Source of the DNA: Peribacillus simplex
GTDB lineage: Bacteria > Bacillota > Bacilli > Bacillales > DSM-1321
Reading direction: 5' to 3'
Assembly (NCBI RefSeq): GCF_001578185.1
Contig: NZ_CP011008.1
Span: 462,001-526,000 of the forward strand
DNA: 64,000 nucleotides
Positions 16,430 through 26,077 of the stretch are shown here, piece by piece. Both the position numbers and the translations under genes were made by a program. Numbering within the stretch: position 1 is the first letter of the stretch; each line of letters opens with the position of its first letter. The notes under the pieces are model-generated. The model made no database searches. It was not told where the DNA came from and was given only the letters and a program-made list of their open reading frames with translations.

Positions 16430-17290
16430 TTGAGGAATCGGGATGCCGCATATTGGCTGTTTTTGACACCTGTTCTTGCTGCACTCATTTTGGTGGTGAT
16501 CGTGCCACTCATCTACGGATTTTATTATTCCTTTACGAATTGGAACGGTCTAGGGACGCCAGCTTTCATCGGTCTTAAGAATTATATGGATTTGTTTACG
16601 GATAGAGGGTTTCTGGATACATTTTGGTTCACCATTAAATTTTCCGTAGCGGCAATTGTTGTAATCAATGTCATCGGTTTAAGTTTGGCTCTTATCGTGA
16701 CATCGAAAATCAAATCAAGCAACATACTGCGGACAGTTTTCTTTATGCCCAATTTAATTGGCGGCTTGATCCTAGGCTTTATTTGGCAGTTCATTTTCAT
16801 TAAGGTCTTTGGCGCGATTGGTGACTTGACTGGGATCGAGGCATTTAATGGATGGTTATCAACGACAGAAACAGGTTTTTGGGGATTGATCATATTAACG
16901 TCTTGGCAAATGGCCGGGTATATCATGATCATTTATATTGCATATCTGCAGGCTGTTCCTGAAGACTTGATCGAAGCGGCAAAAATTGATGGGGCTAACA
17001 GCTTCCAGCGTTTTCGCCATATCACCTTCCCGCTTGTGGCACCTGCTTTTACCGTCAGTTTGTTTTTGACGCTGTCCCACTCGTTCAAGATTTATGATCA
17101 AAATCTTTCTTTGACGAACGGAGCTCCCTATAATTCAACCGAAATGGTCGCGATGAACATTGTAAAATCCGCTTTCACCGAAAATGATATGGCATATGCA
17201 CAGGCAAAAGCCGTAATCTTTTTCGTAATTGTGGCAGCAGTTTCTTTAACACAAGTTTATATCAATAAGAAAAGGGAGGTTGAGCTGTAA
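16430..17290 (+). CDS. Sugar ABC permease, MalF/UgpA type
   Basis: 286 residues, TTG start behind AAGGAGG. Six membrane helices and the EAA loop DLIEAAKIDGANSFQRFRHI that docks the ATPase. It pairs with the MalG-type permease whose ATG overlaps its stop (TAATG). With the binding protein it forms a CUT1 importer. Confidence 0.9.
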   Translation: MRNRDAAYWLFLTPVLAALILVVIVPLIYGFYYSFTNWNGLGTPAFIGLKNYMDLFTDRGFLDTFWFTIKFSVAAIVVINVIGLSLALIVTSKIKSSNILRTVFFMPNLIGGLILGFIWQFIFIKVFGAIGDLTGIEAFNGWLSTTETGFWGLIILTSWQMAGYIMIIYIAYLQAVPEDLIEAAKIDGANSFQRFRHITFPLVAPAFTVSLFLTLSHSFKIYDQNLSLTNGAPYNSTEMVAMNIVKSAFTENDMAYAQAKAVIFFVIVAAVSLTQVYINKKREVEL

Positions 17291-18108
17291 TGAGAAAAAA
17301 ATGGAAGCTATGGCTGGTTGGATTCATCGGTTTCATTTTAGCCGTAATATGGCTCACTCCGTTTTATTTAATGATTGTCAATGCTTTTAAAATGAAGCGG
17401 GATATATTTGCCGATACACTGGGACTGCCTGAAACCTGGACATTCGAAAACTTCATTCAAGCTTTCGAGCAATTGGATTTCCTTCGGACTTTATTCAATT
17501 CTTTATTGATATCGGGCGTCAGTGTAGTCATTATTATCATCTTTTCTGCGATGGCCGCATATGCACTTTCCCGAAACAAAAGTAAAATAAGTTCCTTGCT
17601 TTTCTTTGTGTTTGTAGCAGCCATGTTGATTCCGTTTCAGTCTGTGATGATACCGCTTGTTGCCCAATTTGGTCAGCTGGGGATGTTGAATAAGGCCGGA
17701 CTGATTTTCATGTATTTAGGTTTTGGCTGCAGTCTTTCCATATTCCTATACCATGGTACATTAAAAGGGATTCCCATCTCTCTTGATGAAGCAGCTAAAA
17801 TTGATGGTGCTAACCGGTTTCAAGTATTTTGGCATATCATCTTTCCATTATTAAAACCGATGTCCATTACAGTTGGGATCTTAAATGTCATTTGGATATG
17901 GAATGACTATTTGTTGCCATCCCTTGTTATTGGTGGCGAGGGATCGGAGACCATTCCGCTTAAATTGTTCTTCTTTTTCGGGCAATATACGAAACAATGG
18001 CATCTTGCCTTGGCTGGACTTACTTTATCCATCATTCCAGTCATCATTGCGTATTTTTTTGCTCAAAGGCAAATTATCAAAGGAATTGCAGATGGAGCCG
18101 TTAAATAA
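17290..18108 (+). CDS. Sugar ABC permease, MalG type
   Basis: 272 residues, six membrane helices, EAA motif SLDEAAKIDGANRFQVFWHI and the WNDYLLPSLV region typical of MalG-like proteins. The start overlaps the preceding permease stop by one base. It is the second membrane subunit of the CUT1 importer. Confidence 0.9.
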   Translation: MRKKWKLWLVGFIGFILAVIWLTPFYLMIVNAFKMKRDIFADTLGLPETWTFENFIQAFEQLDFLRTLFNSLLISGVSVVIIIIFSAMAAYALSRNKSKISSLLFFVFVAAMLIPFQSVMIPLVAQFGQLGMLNKAGLIFMYLGFGCSLSIFLYHGTLKGIPISLDEAAKIDGANRFQVFWHIIFPLLKPMSITVGILNVIWIWNDYLLPSLVIGGEGSETIPLKLFFFFGQYTKQWHLALAGLTLSIIPVIIAYFFAQRQIIKGIADGAVK

Positions 18109-18159
18109 CTATTTAAATATAGGGAATATTAAACCATATGCGGTGAACGGGGAGTGGTG

Positions 18160-19200
18160 ATGAATATGTCTGTTACAATAAAGGACGTTGCCAAAAAAGC
18201 GAATGTCGCTCCATCAACGGTATCGCGTGTAATTCATAACAGCCCGACAATAAGTGAAAAGACAAAGCGTAAGGTACGCAAGGTATTAAAAGAAATGGGC
18301 TATCATATGAATGAAAATGCCCGCAACTTAGTCACGAAGTCCACAAAAGCCATTGGAATCGTCATGAAAAGTTCCGCAAGGGAATCACTTTATAATCCCT
18401 TTTTTCCAGAAGTGATCCGAGGCATCGGGGATTTCTGCAATAAAGAGGGGTACAGCCTTTCTCTGACAACCGGCGAGACGGAGGATGCCATCTTTGAGGA
18501 TGTCGTGAAAATGGTTCAGGGCAGAAGAGTGGATGGCATGATTGTTTTATACTCTAAAAAGGACGATAAAGTAGTGCCGTATTTAATAAAGCAAGGCTTT
18601 CCATTTGTTTTGATAGGGAAGCCAAGTACGAACTTCGGCGGCATCACATTCATTGATAACGATAATGTTCAAGCGGCCAGGGAAGTTTCGGAGTTTGTAA
18701 TCAGCCTTGGACATGAGCGAATCGCCTTTTTAGGAGGCAGTCCAGAGTTTGAAGTGATTCAAGCCCGCTTGACAGGGTTTCAACAAGCGATGGAGCAGGC
18801 TGGATTAGATGTGCCACAGGAATATATCAAATTGATCCCTTTAAATCGAACAGATGGAATAAAGGCGATTGATGAATTGCTGGAATTAAGTAAGGCTCCA
18901 ACCGCTTTTTTGGTTATGGATCTTTTATTGGGAGTTCTTTTGCTTGGAGTTTTAGCTGAAAAGAACTTGAAAGTGCCAGAGCAAATTAGTGTCGTCTGTT
19001 TTAATCACTCAGAATTCATAGAATTTTTAAGTACGCCGCTTACAACGGTTGATATCCATACGTATCAGTTAGGGTATGAGGCGGCAAAATGCGTGTTCGA
19101 TCTCATTGCAAATCCTGAAATGATGGAAAAAAGTATAAGGATCCCTACCAAAATCATAAAGCGGGAGTCGCATTTTGTTGCCAAAAAGGAAATTAAATGA
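18160..19200 (+). CDS. LacI-family transcriptional regulator
   Basis: About 346 residues. N-terminal helix-turn-helix TIKDVAKKANVAPSTVSRVI with the hinge helix NENARNLVTKST, then a periplasmic-binding-protein-like effector domain (SLGHERIAFLGGSPE, SVVCFNHSE, TTVDIHTYQLG). The start at 18160 is chosen for GGGGAG five bases upstream; ATG 18166 is possible. It lies between the transporter and catabolic parts of the locus and probably binds the three AAACGTTT-core operators (14797, 14895, 19344), with the transported sugar or its derivative as inducer (inference). Confidence 0.9.
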   Translation: MNMSVTIKDVAKKANVAPSTVSRVIHNSPTISEKTKRKVRKVLKEMGYHMNENARNLVTKSTKAIGIVMKSSARESLYNPFFPEVIRGIGDFCNKEGYSLSLTTGETEDAIFEDVVKMVQGRRVDGMIVLYSKKDDKVVPYLIKQGFPFVLIGKPSTNFGGITFIDNDNVQAAREVSEFVISLGHERIAFLGGSPEFEVIQARLTGFQQAMEQAGLDVPQEYIKLIPLNRTDGIKAIDELLELSKAPTAFLVMDLLLGVLLLGVLAEKNLKVPEQISVVCFNHSEFIEFLSTPLTTVDIHTYQLGYEAAKCVFDLIANPEMMEKSIRIPTKIIKRESHFVAKKEIK

Positions 19201-19343
19201 AAAATGTAGAAATGTTTTACTAATTAAAGCTTGATTTTTGCTAACATAAATTTACAATATAGATTATCACTATTATTTTTGAAAATTCAACTTTCTATAA
19301 GCCAATAAGTATGATCTGATAATCGACTAAGGTTTGATCACAT

Positions 19344-19365
19344 TTAACGCAAACGTTTGCGTTAA
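19344..19365. promoter_or_regulatory. Perfect 22-bp palindromic operator O3 of the catabolic operon
   Basis: Half-site TTAACGCAAAC is followed directly by its exact complement GTTTGCGTTAA. It is centred on the AAACGTTT core shared with O1 and O2, about 80 bases before the ThuA-type gene. This is the most symmetrical, hence probably strongest, site of the local LacI regulator. Confidence 0.85.
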
Positions 19366-19436
19366 GAATAAAGAGGTAATAGTTAACATACGAGCAAGAG
19401 CTAGATGCCGACAAATTGATATGGAGGAGATTGTTC

Positions 19437-20159
19437 ATGAGAGTCCTAGTATGGAATGAGTTTCGCCACGAGAAAACAAAGCCTGAAGTAGCCGAAGTAT
19501 ATCCAGATGGAATCCATGGGGCAATTTCCGGCTTTTTACAAAGTGAGCAGGTCGAAGTGAGGACGGCCACTCTCGATGAAGAAGAGCATGGATTAACCGA
19601 AGAAGCACTGAAACGAACGGATGTACTTCTATGGTGGGGACATGTAGCACATGATGAAGTTCAGGATGAAATCGTTATGAGGGTTCAGAAGCGGGTTCTC
19701 GAGGGAATGGGTCTCATCGTCCTTCATTCCGGTCATTTCTCTAAAATCTTCAAACAGTTAATGGGCACGACTTGCGATTTGAAATGGCGGGTGGCGGATG
19801 AGAGGGAAAGGCTCTGGGTTGTCGATCCCAGTCATCCGATCGTTAATGGAATCGGAGAATATATAGAGCTTGAGAAGGAAGAGATGTATGGGGAACATTT
19901 TGATATTCCTGCACCAGATCAATTAATATTCGTCAGTTGGTTTGAAGGCGGGGAGATCTTCAGAAGCGGTTGCACGTATCAGCGGGGAAAAGGAAGGATT
20001 TTCTATTTCCGTCCAGGTCATGAAACATATCCGACTTACCATAATCCAGAGATTCAACGGGTAATTAAGAATGCCGTTGATTGGGTCAAGCCAGAATTTG
20101 GAATGGTAACGAATTATGGGAAAGCCGAACCGTTGGAATCCATATCAACAAAGAGCTGA
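19437..20159 (+). CDS. ThuA-like glutamine-amidotransferase-fold protein
   Basis: About 240 residues from ATG 19437 (GGAGGAG seven bases upstream). ThuA hallmarks: LVWNEFRHE near the start, [45 protein letters not shown] near the end. ThuA proteins occur with Gfo/Idh/MocA dehydrogenases in disaccharide (trehalose/maltitol) utilisation in rhizobia (known); the biochemical activity is poorly defined. It is the first gene of a four-gene catabolic operon behind operator O3. Confidence 0.85.
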   Translation: MRVLVWNEFRHEKTKPEVAEVYPDGIHGAISGFLQSEQVEVRTATLDEEEHGLTEEALKRTDVLLWWGHVAHDEVQDEIVMRVQKRVLEGMGLIVLHSGHFSKIFKQLMGTTCDLKWRVADERERLWVVDPSHPIVNGIGEYIELEKEEMYGEHFDIPAPDQLIFVSWFEGGEIFRSGCTYQRGKGRIFYFRPGHETYPTYHNPEIQRVIKNAVDWVKPEFGMVTNYGKAEPLESISTKS

Positions 20160-20177
20160 AGTGAAGGAGAGAACAGA

Positions 20178-21200
20178 ATGGGCAAAGTGAAGGTAGGAGT
20201 CATTGGATGCGGGAGTATCGCAAAAAATAGGCATTTTCCGGAGTATGATGCACATAAGGAAACTGAAATCATTGCCGTTTGTGATATTGTGCCAGACCGG
20301 GCGAATGCAGCAGCACAAAGGTATGGCGCCCAAGCATATACTGATTATATAGAACTTTTGAAAAATGAGGAGATTGAAGCGATCAGTGTATGTACACCGA
20401 ATTACCTGCATGCAGGCATCACAGTTGCGGCCTTGGAAGCAGGTAAGCATGTCCTTTGTGAAAAACCAATGGCCACTTCTTTAGATGAAGCTGAAAAAAT
20501 GAATGAAGCATCAGCGAAAAGCGGAAAAATACTAATGATTGGTCATAATCAGCGTTTTGTTCCTTCGCATCAAAAAGCGAAACAGCTTATTGAGAGTGGG
20601 GAGCTAGGAAAAGTCTATAGCTTCCGGACGGCCTTTGGACATTCCGGGCCAGAAACCTGGAGCGTGGACGGACGGGAAAGCTGGTTTTTTAAAAAGGATC
20701 AGGCAGTCATTGGTGCAATGGGCGACTTAGGCGTCCATAAAGCTGATTTATTAAGGTATCTCCTTGGAGAGGAATTTGTTGAAGTGGGAGCCTTTGTGGA
20801 AACGACTGCCAAGAAGAACACAGACGTTGATGACAGTGCGGCCTGTATTCTCCGGACGGAGAGCGGTATCATCGGTACTCTTACCGCCAGCTGGTCTTAT
20901 GCAAAAGAAGACAATGCGACGGTCATTTATACGGAAAAAGCGGTATTGCGCCTTGAAGACGATCCGAAATACTCACTGATCATCCATCATGATGATGGAA
21001 AGACAGAAACCATCCAATTAGGAAGCATCCAGACAAATGATTCTGATGGACAGCATGATTCCGAAGTGATCAGCCACTTTGTAAAATGTGTGGTGTACAA
21101 TGAGGAGCCTCTTGTCTCCGGAGTTGAAGGGTTAAAATCATTAAAAGTCATTCTTGGCGCGATGGAATCAAATGCATCCCGAAAAATCATCCGCTTATAA
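20178..21200 (+). CDS. Gfo/Idh/MocA-family oxidoreductase (first copy)
   Basis: 340 residues. Rossmann motif VGVIGCGSIAKNRH at the N-terminus, the signature CEKPMA (Lys in EKP), and GAMGDLGVHKADLLRYL in the substrate domain with the usual Asp and His. The family oxidises or reduces sugar hydroxyls with NAD(P). It has a good ribosome site (GAAGGAGAG) and lies 18 bases after the ThuA gene. A second, diverged member follows, so the two probably catalyse successive or opposite redox steps. Confidence 0.9.
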   Translation: MGKVKVGVIGCGSIAKNRHFPEYDAHKETEIIAVCDIVPDRANAAAQRYGAQAYTDYIELLKNEEIEAISVCTPNYLHAGITVAALEAGKHVLCEKPMATSLDEAEKMNEASAKSGKILMIGHNQRFVPSHQKAKQLIESGELGKVYSFRTAFGHSGPETWSVDGRESWFFKKDQAVIGAMGDLGVHKADLLRYLLGEEFVEVGAFVETTAKKNTDVDDSAACILRTESGIIGTLTASWSYAKEDNATVIYTEKAVLRLEDDPKYSLIIHHDDGKTETIQLGSIQTNDSDGQHDSEVISHFVKCVVYNEEPLVSGVEGLKSLKVILGAMESNASRKIIRL

Positions 21201-21217
21201 AGGGGTTTATAGTCATC

Positions 21218-22258
21218 ATGTACAAATTAAAAATGGGTATTATCGGTGCTGGCGGAATTGCCCAAAAAAGGCATATCCCAGCTTTTCAAAAATTTCAAGA
21301 TAAGGTAGTTTTATACGCCATCCATGATATAGATGAAATGAAGGCGCGAGAAGTGGCACGTGAATTTCATATCGAGAAGGTTTTCACCAATTATGAAGAA
21401 ATGTTTGCTGAAGTGGATGCTGTTACGATTGCAACGCCAAATAAGTTCCATGCGGAGATTTCAATTGCTGCCCTGCAAGCGGGTGTACATGTGTTATGCG
21501 AAAAGCCGATGGCCATTACAACTGAGGAATGTAAGGCAATAACCGAGGCTGCAAACATATCGGGTAAAGTGTTATCGACTGCTTATCATTACCGCTTCAT
21601 GAAGGAAGCCCAGGCTGCAAAGAAAATGATTCAGGCCGGTGAAATCGGTGAGCCATATGTAGCGCGTGTACAGGCAATCAGACGCCGAAAAGTCCCTGGG
21701 TGGGGAGTATTTACAAGCAAAGAATTGCAAGGCGGGGGAAGCGTAATCGACTATGGCTGCCATTTGCTTGATTTGGCTTTATGGCTGATGGATGACCCAG
21801 AACCGATTGAAATCGTAGGTTCGACATATAATTATGTCAGTAAGGGTGTCGATCAGGTCAATCTATGGGGGAATTTCGATGCATCGGTATTTGAAGTGGA
21901 TGACCATGCCACGGCTTATATCAAATTTGCCAACGGAGCATCTTTATTATTCGAAACTTCTTGGGCCGCGAATATCCGTGAAGAAGCAACTGTTTTGAGC
22001 TTATCCGGAACACAGGGCGGACTTGATGTGTTCCCATTAGTCTTGAATCAGGCTAAGCACGGCATGCTATTAAATAGTGAGGCAGTATGGATGCCAGGGG
22101 AGGATACACCAGACCTGCAGCAGGCAGAGAACTTTATTGACAGCTGCCTAGGATTGGTGGAACCATTGGTAAAACCATCGGAAGCCATGAAAGTTTCAAA
22201 AATAATCGAAGCCATTTATCAAAGCTCGGCAAGTGGGAAGGTCATGAGCATAAACTAA
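21218..22258 (+). CDS. Gfo/Idh/MocA-family oxidoreductase (second copy)
   Basis: 346 residues with MGIIGAGGIAQKRH, CEKPMAITTEE and GSVIDYGCHLLDLALWLM, the full set of family motifs. It is clearly diverged from the neighbouring copy, so it is not a recent duplication. A sugar or keto-sugar substrate is expected from the operon context. Confidence 0.9.
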   Translation: MYKLKMGIIGAGGIAQKRHIPAFQKFQDKVVLYAIHDIDEMKAREVAREFHIEKVFTNYEEMFAEVDAVTIATPNKFHAEISIAALQAGVHVLCEKPMAITTEECKAITEAANISGKVLSTAYHYRFMKEAQAAKKMIQAGEIGEPYVARVQAIRRRKVPGWGVFTSKELQGGGSVIDYGCHLLDLALWLMDDPEPIEIVGSTYNYVSKGVDQVNLWGNFDASVFEVDDHATAYIKFANGASLLFETSWAANIREEATVLSLSGTQGGLDVFPLVLNQAKHGMLLNSEAVWMPGEDTPDLQQAENFIDSCLGLVEPLVKPSEAMKVSKIIEAIYQSSASGKVMSIN

Positions 22259-22279
22259 AGAAAAGGTGAGGTGGGGCTT

Positions 22280-23248
22280 GTGAAATTAGGGGTTTTTACC
22301 GTGCTATTTGCTCAAAAATCATTCGAGGATATGCTTGATTATGTTGCGGATTCCGGATTAAAAACAGTTGAAATCGGTACAGGCGGGTATCCAGGCAATA
22401 TCCATTGTCCACTCGATGAACTGCTGGATAGTGAAGAAAAGCGCCAAAAATACCTGGAATCCGTTCAAACAAGAGGATTAACGATCAGTGCATTCAGCTG
22501 CCACGGCAATCCGATCTCTCCAGATAAAGCGTTCGCCAAAGAAAGTGATGAAACACTGATTAAAACAATCAAGCTTGCATCCTTACTAAATGTCCCGGTC
22601 GTCAATACCTTTTCTGGTACAGCTGGTGATCACGAAGGAGCTAAATATCCAAACTGGCCTGTCGCCCCATGGCCCAATGAGTATACAGATGTGCTGAAAT
22701 GGCAATGGGAAGAAAAATTGATCCCCTATTGGAAAAAAGTAGCCGCCATTGCCGATGAACACAATATAAAAATTGGACTTGAACTGCACGGTGGTTTTCT
22801 CGTTCACACACCCTACACCTTGTTAAAACTGCGGGAAGCTACATCGGATGCAATAGGAGCCAACCTTGATCCAAGCCATCTTTGGTGGCAGGGCATCGAG
22901 CCAGTCGGAGCCATCAAAATTCTAGGGAAAGCGGGGGCAATCTACCACTTCCACGCAAAAGACACATACTTGGATCAGGATAATATCAATATGTATGGAT
23001 TAACCGACATGCAGCCATATGGAAATGTCCAAAGCCGCGCCTGGAACTTTCGCTCAGTAGGATGCGGACACAGCCTGCAAGATTGGTCCGACATCATGAG
23101 CGCCCTTCGCACATACGGTTACGATTACGTCGTCAGCATCGAACACGAAGATCCGCTGATGTCAGTCGAAGAAGGATTTCAACGGGCGGTAACCAATTTA
23201 AAAACTGTCCTCATCAACGAAAGTCCAACTGATTTATGGTGGGTATAA
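22280..23248 (+). CDS. Sugar phosphate isomerase/epimerase-like TIM-barrel protein (AP-endonuclease 2 superfamily)
   Basis: About 322 residues. GTG 22280 is preferred over GTG 22271 because GAGGTG is then six bases upstream. Xylose-isomerase-like metal-site residues are visible: Glu in TVEIGTG, Glu and His in GLELHGG, Asp and His in NLDPSHLWWQG, His in FHAKDTY, Glu in SIEHEDP. Relatives include IolE, hydroxypyruvate isomerase and metal-dependent 3-keto-glycoside lyases. Together with two dehydrogenases and ThuA, a role on an oxidised glycoside is plausible (inference). It is the last gene of the operon. Confidence 0.85.
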   Translation: MKLGVFTVLFAQKSFEDMLDYVADSGLKTVEIGTGGYPGNIHCPLDELLDSEEKRQKYLESVQTRGLTISAFSCHGNPISPDKAFAKESDETLIKTIKLASLLNVPVVNTFSGTAGDHEGAKYPNWPVAPWPNEYTDVLKWQWEEKLIPYWKKVAAIADEHNIKIGLELHGGFLVHTPYTLLKLREATSDAIGANLDPSHLWWQGIEPVGAIKILGKAGAIYHFHAKDTYLDQDNINMYGLTDMQPYGNVQSRAWNFRSVGCGHSLQDWSDIMSALRTYGYDYVVSIEHEDPLMSVEEGFQRAVTNLKTVLINESPTDLWWV

Positions 23249-23262
23249 TTTTATAGCCGATT

Positions 23263-23290
23263 ACGAGCAGCCTATTAGAGGTTGCTTTTT
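23263..23290 (+). terminator. Terminator of the ThuA/Gfo operon
   Basis: GAGCAGCCT and AGGTTGCTTTTT form a stem around ATTAG followed by a T tract. Confidence 0.75.
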
Positions 23291-23308
23291 ATTGTGGCCA
23301 TTAAAAGT

Positions 23309-23371
23309 GGAATTCACGAATAAAATTGCGGAATTCACGAGTAAAAGTGCGAAATTCACGAGTAAAAGTAC
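23309..23371. repeat. Three tandem 21-bp repeats
   Basis: Three consecutive 21-mers, all matching GRAATTCACGARTAAAAKT plus two bases, at 23309-23329, 23330-23350 and 23351-23371; a partial unit (ATTAAAAGT) precedes them. They lie between two convergent terminators. Confidence 0.85.
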
Positions 23372-23424
23372 CCAAAAAGAACAAAATAGCAATTTTATTG
23401 CTGAAAAATCTTCTGAAATTAAAA

Positions 23425-23455
23425 AACGATGCCCCCTGAATTCTGGGACATCTCA
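23425..23455 (-). terminator. Terminator of rluF
   Basis: On the minus strand, GATGTCCC and GGGGGCATC flank AGAATTCA and run into GTTTTTT, just after the rluF stop. Confidence 0.75.
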
Positions 23456-23459
23456 ATAG

Positions 23460-24167
23460 TTATCTCTGCCTAGGGGTATAATCCAACTCCTTGAATAGTT
23501 CCGATAATTCATCTTTGGTCAGGTCACGCCATTGTCCGAGCGCCAGTCCGTCCAAATGGATATTCATGATTCGGATTCGATGTAAATCACGGACCTCATA
23601 ACCGAGTGCTGAGCACATACGGCGGATTTGTCTGTTCAATCCTTGCATCAAGGTGATGTTGAATGTATATTTGGTCAATTGCTTAACCTTACATGGAAGT
23701 GTTTTCGTATCCAAAATCTCCACGCCGGATGACATATCTTGAATGAAGGAAGCGGTAAGTGGCTTATCCACGGTTACGATATATTCCTTTTCATGTTTGT
23801 TTTCTGCACGAAGGATTTCATTTACGATATCTCCATCATTCGTAAGCAGGATCAGTCCACTAGAGTCTTTGTCCAGCCGTCCGATATGAAAAATGCGAAG
23901 CGGATGATTTACAAAATCAACAATATTTCCTTTAATGTGTTTTTCCGTCGTACTTGTAATCCCTATCGGTTTATTCAGTGCAATATAGACATTTTGCTGT
24001 TCCACTTTTATTGGCTTGCCATCTACACGAACATCATCCCCGGGTTCAGCTTGACTGCCAAGCTCAGCAACTGTGCCATTAATCGTCACACGGCCATCGG
24101 CTATCCATTTATCTGCGCCTCGTCTCGAGGTAATTCCGGATTCACTGATATATTTATTGATCCTCAA
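23460..24167 (-). CDS. rluF: 23S rRNA pseudouridine synthase RluF-type
   Basis: 235 residues. The N-terminal S4 RNA-binding domain ([20 protein letters not shown]) is followed by a pseudouridine-synthase domain of the RsuA/RluB/RluE/RluF group with catalytic Asp in [11 protein letters not shown] and the [16 protein letters not shown] motif. The S4 text and short N-terminus match RluF, which modifies U2604/U2605 of 23S rRNA in E. coli; the exact site here is inferred. Single gene with its own terminator. Confidence 0.82.
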   Translation of the reverse strand: MRINKYISESGITSRRGADKWIADGRVTINGTVAELGSQAEPGDDVRVDGKPIKVEQQNVYIALNKPIGITSTTEKHIKGNIVDFVNHPLRIFHIGRLDKDSSGLILLTNDGDIVNEILRAENKHEKEYIVTVDKPLTASFIQDMSSGVEILDTKTLPCKVKQLTKYTFNITLMQGLNRQIRRMCSALGYEVRDLHRIRIMNIHLDGLALGQWRDLTKDELSELFKELDYTPRQR

Positions 24168-24282
24168 CTAAAGCACACCTTTGCATTCAGATTTTCTTCT
24201 TTAAAGGATAACGTAAATCATGCTGGGTAGACAAGGGGAAAAGACAAGAAAGCGTTAGGAGGTTTGAAATTCTGTGCATTTT

Positions 24283-24842
24283 TTACAAGTTCTTCATGAC
24301 GGCAGCCGGGTATTCTTTTTTCTTTTTACTTGTCAGATAGACACCAATGAAGGCAAGGAGACCGTCCAGGAGTTGGACCAAAGTAATCGGTTGACCTAAA
24401 AGTAGGTTAAGAATGGCGGTAAAAACAGCAATCAGATTTAGATAAATTCCAGCCTGGCTTGCATTGATATGACGAAGGGAAATATTCCAGAAAATAAAGG
24501 GGCCAACAGACGGGAAGATTCAAATGTATATGAGTCCTGTGCTTGTTTTACTGGGTTAAATCAAGATTCAATCCCGAGCCAATGGCAAATGGAGCGACGA
24601 GAATCAATCCAAGAAATACGGAAAGTGGCTGAGGCGAGCTGGAAAATATCCAGAAGGTGTCAATAAAGAAATGATAAGGCCGAGTGCATGGTGGGATGAA
24701 ATTTTCTCCTTTAACAGCAATCTCCATTCTTTCCATACACTCCTCCAATATGGCTTTTGAATCCATTGCCGAAAATGTAATTACCAGCCCAGAACAGATT
24801 GGCCAAGATGAGAAAAAATAAAATAACAATAGATTTTTTCAT
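24283..24842 (-). pseudogene. Decayed EamA/DMT-family transporter
   Basis: Starting at ATG 24842 (minus) the text reads MKKSIVILFFLILANLFWAG, a typical DMT transporter N-terminus, but the frame soon breaks. The C-terminal part is readable in another frame: QAGIYLNLIAVFTAILNLLL, then GQPITLVQLLDGLLAFIGVY, then LTSKKKK, ending at 24283. The whole spans about 560 bases instead of the usual 900, so it carries internal deletion and frameshifts. An intact EamA gene elsewhere in the window (47951-48787) is not closely similar. Confidence 0.85.
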
Positions 24843-25024
24843 CAGGCTGCCTCTTCCTTAATTGGTGTAATATTCACTAAATATGGCGAAATAGAAGATC
24901 CTAATCATCTAGTAATGTAAGACGTTCAATTAATAGGGAGCTTGGAACCACAGGTTAGGAATGAAGATGGGATAAATCAAGAAAAGTCTGCTCAACAGTG
25001 CTGAACAGCCTTACCTTCTATATA

Positions 25025-25957
25025 CTAAGCGAAAATGGCACTGATTTCGGCGATTTCATCCATGGTTAGATTGACATCCAATGCTTTTAAATTGCGTGTG
25101 ACCTGTTCTGGCTTTTTCGCTCCGGGAATCAGGACATCTACCGAGTGCCGAGTTAAATACCAAGCTAGTACCACATCGGCGACATCGGCATGCTTCCTGT
25201 TGGCGATCGCCCGTATCTCTTCCACTTTTTGCAGGTTGCTTACAAAGGCTTGTCCTTGGAAAAGCGGACTTTTTGCCCGGCCGTCCTCGAATGTTGATTC
25301 TTGATTATATTTGCCGCCGAGAAGACCGGAAGCAAGGGGGAAATAAGGAATGAAGGAGATATTATTTTCGGCTGTATATGGCAGTAGGTCTTGTTCTGCC
25401 TCCCGTTTGAATAGATTGTACTCGGATTGCAGGACATCGACATAGCCGTCTTTATTCGCTTCCTTCAATTGTTCGAACGAAAAGTTCGAGACTCCGATTG
25501 ACTTGATTTTGCCTTCATCCTTCAATTCCTTTAAGGCACCTACTGCTTCATCTTTAGGAGTACCCTCATCAGGGAAATGGATATAGAATAAGTCGATGTA
25601 GTCTGTTTGGAGCCTTTTTAGACTCGAATCCACGGCATTTTTCAGAAAAGCCGGAGAGTTATCAAAGACGATATTGCCATCGGAAAATTTATGTGCCCCT
25701 TTAGTGGCAAGTACGATATCCTCGCGTTTGCGACTCTCTTTAAGGATTTCACCGATAAGTTCTTCTGAGCGCTCCGGACCGTAAATGTAAGCTGTATCCC
25801 AAAAGTTAATTCCTTCATCAAGCGCCGTTCTCAAGACGTCCCTTCCTGTATCCTCGCTTAGATTAGGGAATAGGTTATGTCCGCCAATGGCATTCGTTCC
25901 AAGGCCAATCGGATTTACATACAAATCTGTTTTACCAATACGGGTTTGTTTAGACAT
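25025..25957 (-). CDS. Aldo/keto reductase (YccK/IolS-like)
   Basis: About 310 residues from ATG 25957; upstream in-frame ATGs give a non-homologous extension. TIM-barrel AKR landmarks: GLGTNAIGG, Asp-Thr-Ala-Tyr in FWDTAYIYG (catalytic Asp and Tyr), Lys in LATKGAHKF, His in FYIHFPD, and [11 protein letters not shown]. It reduces aldehydes or ketones with NADPH; the physiological substrate is unknown. Closest in style to B. subtilis YccK. Monocistronic. Confidence 0.88.
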   Translation of the reverse strand: MSKQTRIGKTDLYVNPIGLGTNAIGGHNLFPNLSEDTGRDVLRTALDEGINFWDTAYIYGPERSEELIGEILKESRKREDIVLATKGAHKFSDGNIVFDNSPAFLKNAVDSSLKRLQTDYIDLFYIHFPDEGTPKDEAVGALKELKDEGKIKSIGVSNFSFEQLKEANKDGYVDVLQSEYNLFKREAEQDLLPYTAENNISFIPYFPLASGLLGGKYNQESTFEDGRAKSPLFQGQAFVSNLQKVEEIRAIANRKHADVADVVLAWYLTRHSVDVLIPGAKKPEQVTRNLKALDVNLTMDEIAEISAIFA

Positions 25958-26033
25958 ATTACTTATCATCTCCTTTAACCCCATCATAACAAAAAGTGGA
26001 TGGTGTTTTCCAAAATAAAGCAATGCAGGCCGT

Positions 26034-26071
26034 CCAAAAAATAAGCAGATGATCTATAAAATCATCTGCTT
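26034..26071 (-). terminator. Terminator of brnQ
   Basis: On the minus strand AAGCAGATGAT and ATCATCTGCTT pair around a seven-base loop and run into ATTTTTT, seven bases after the brnQ stop. Confidence 0.88.
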
Positions 26072-26077
26072 CCCTCA

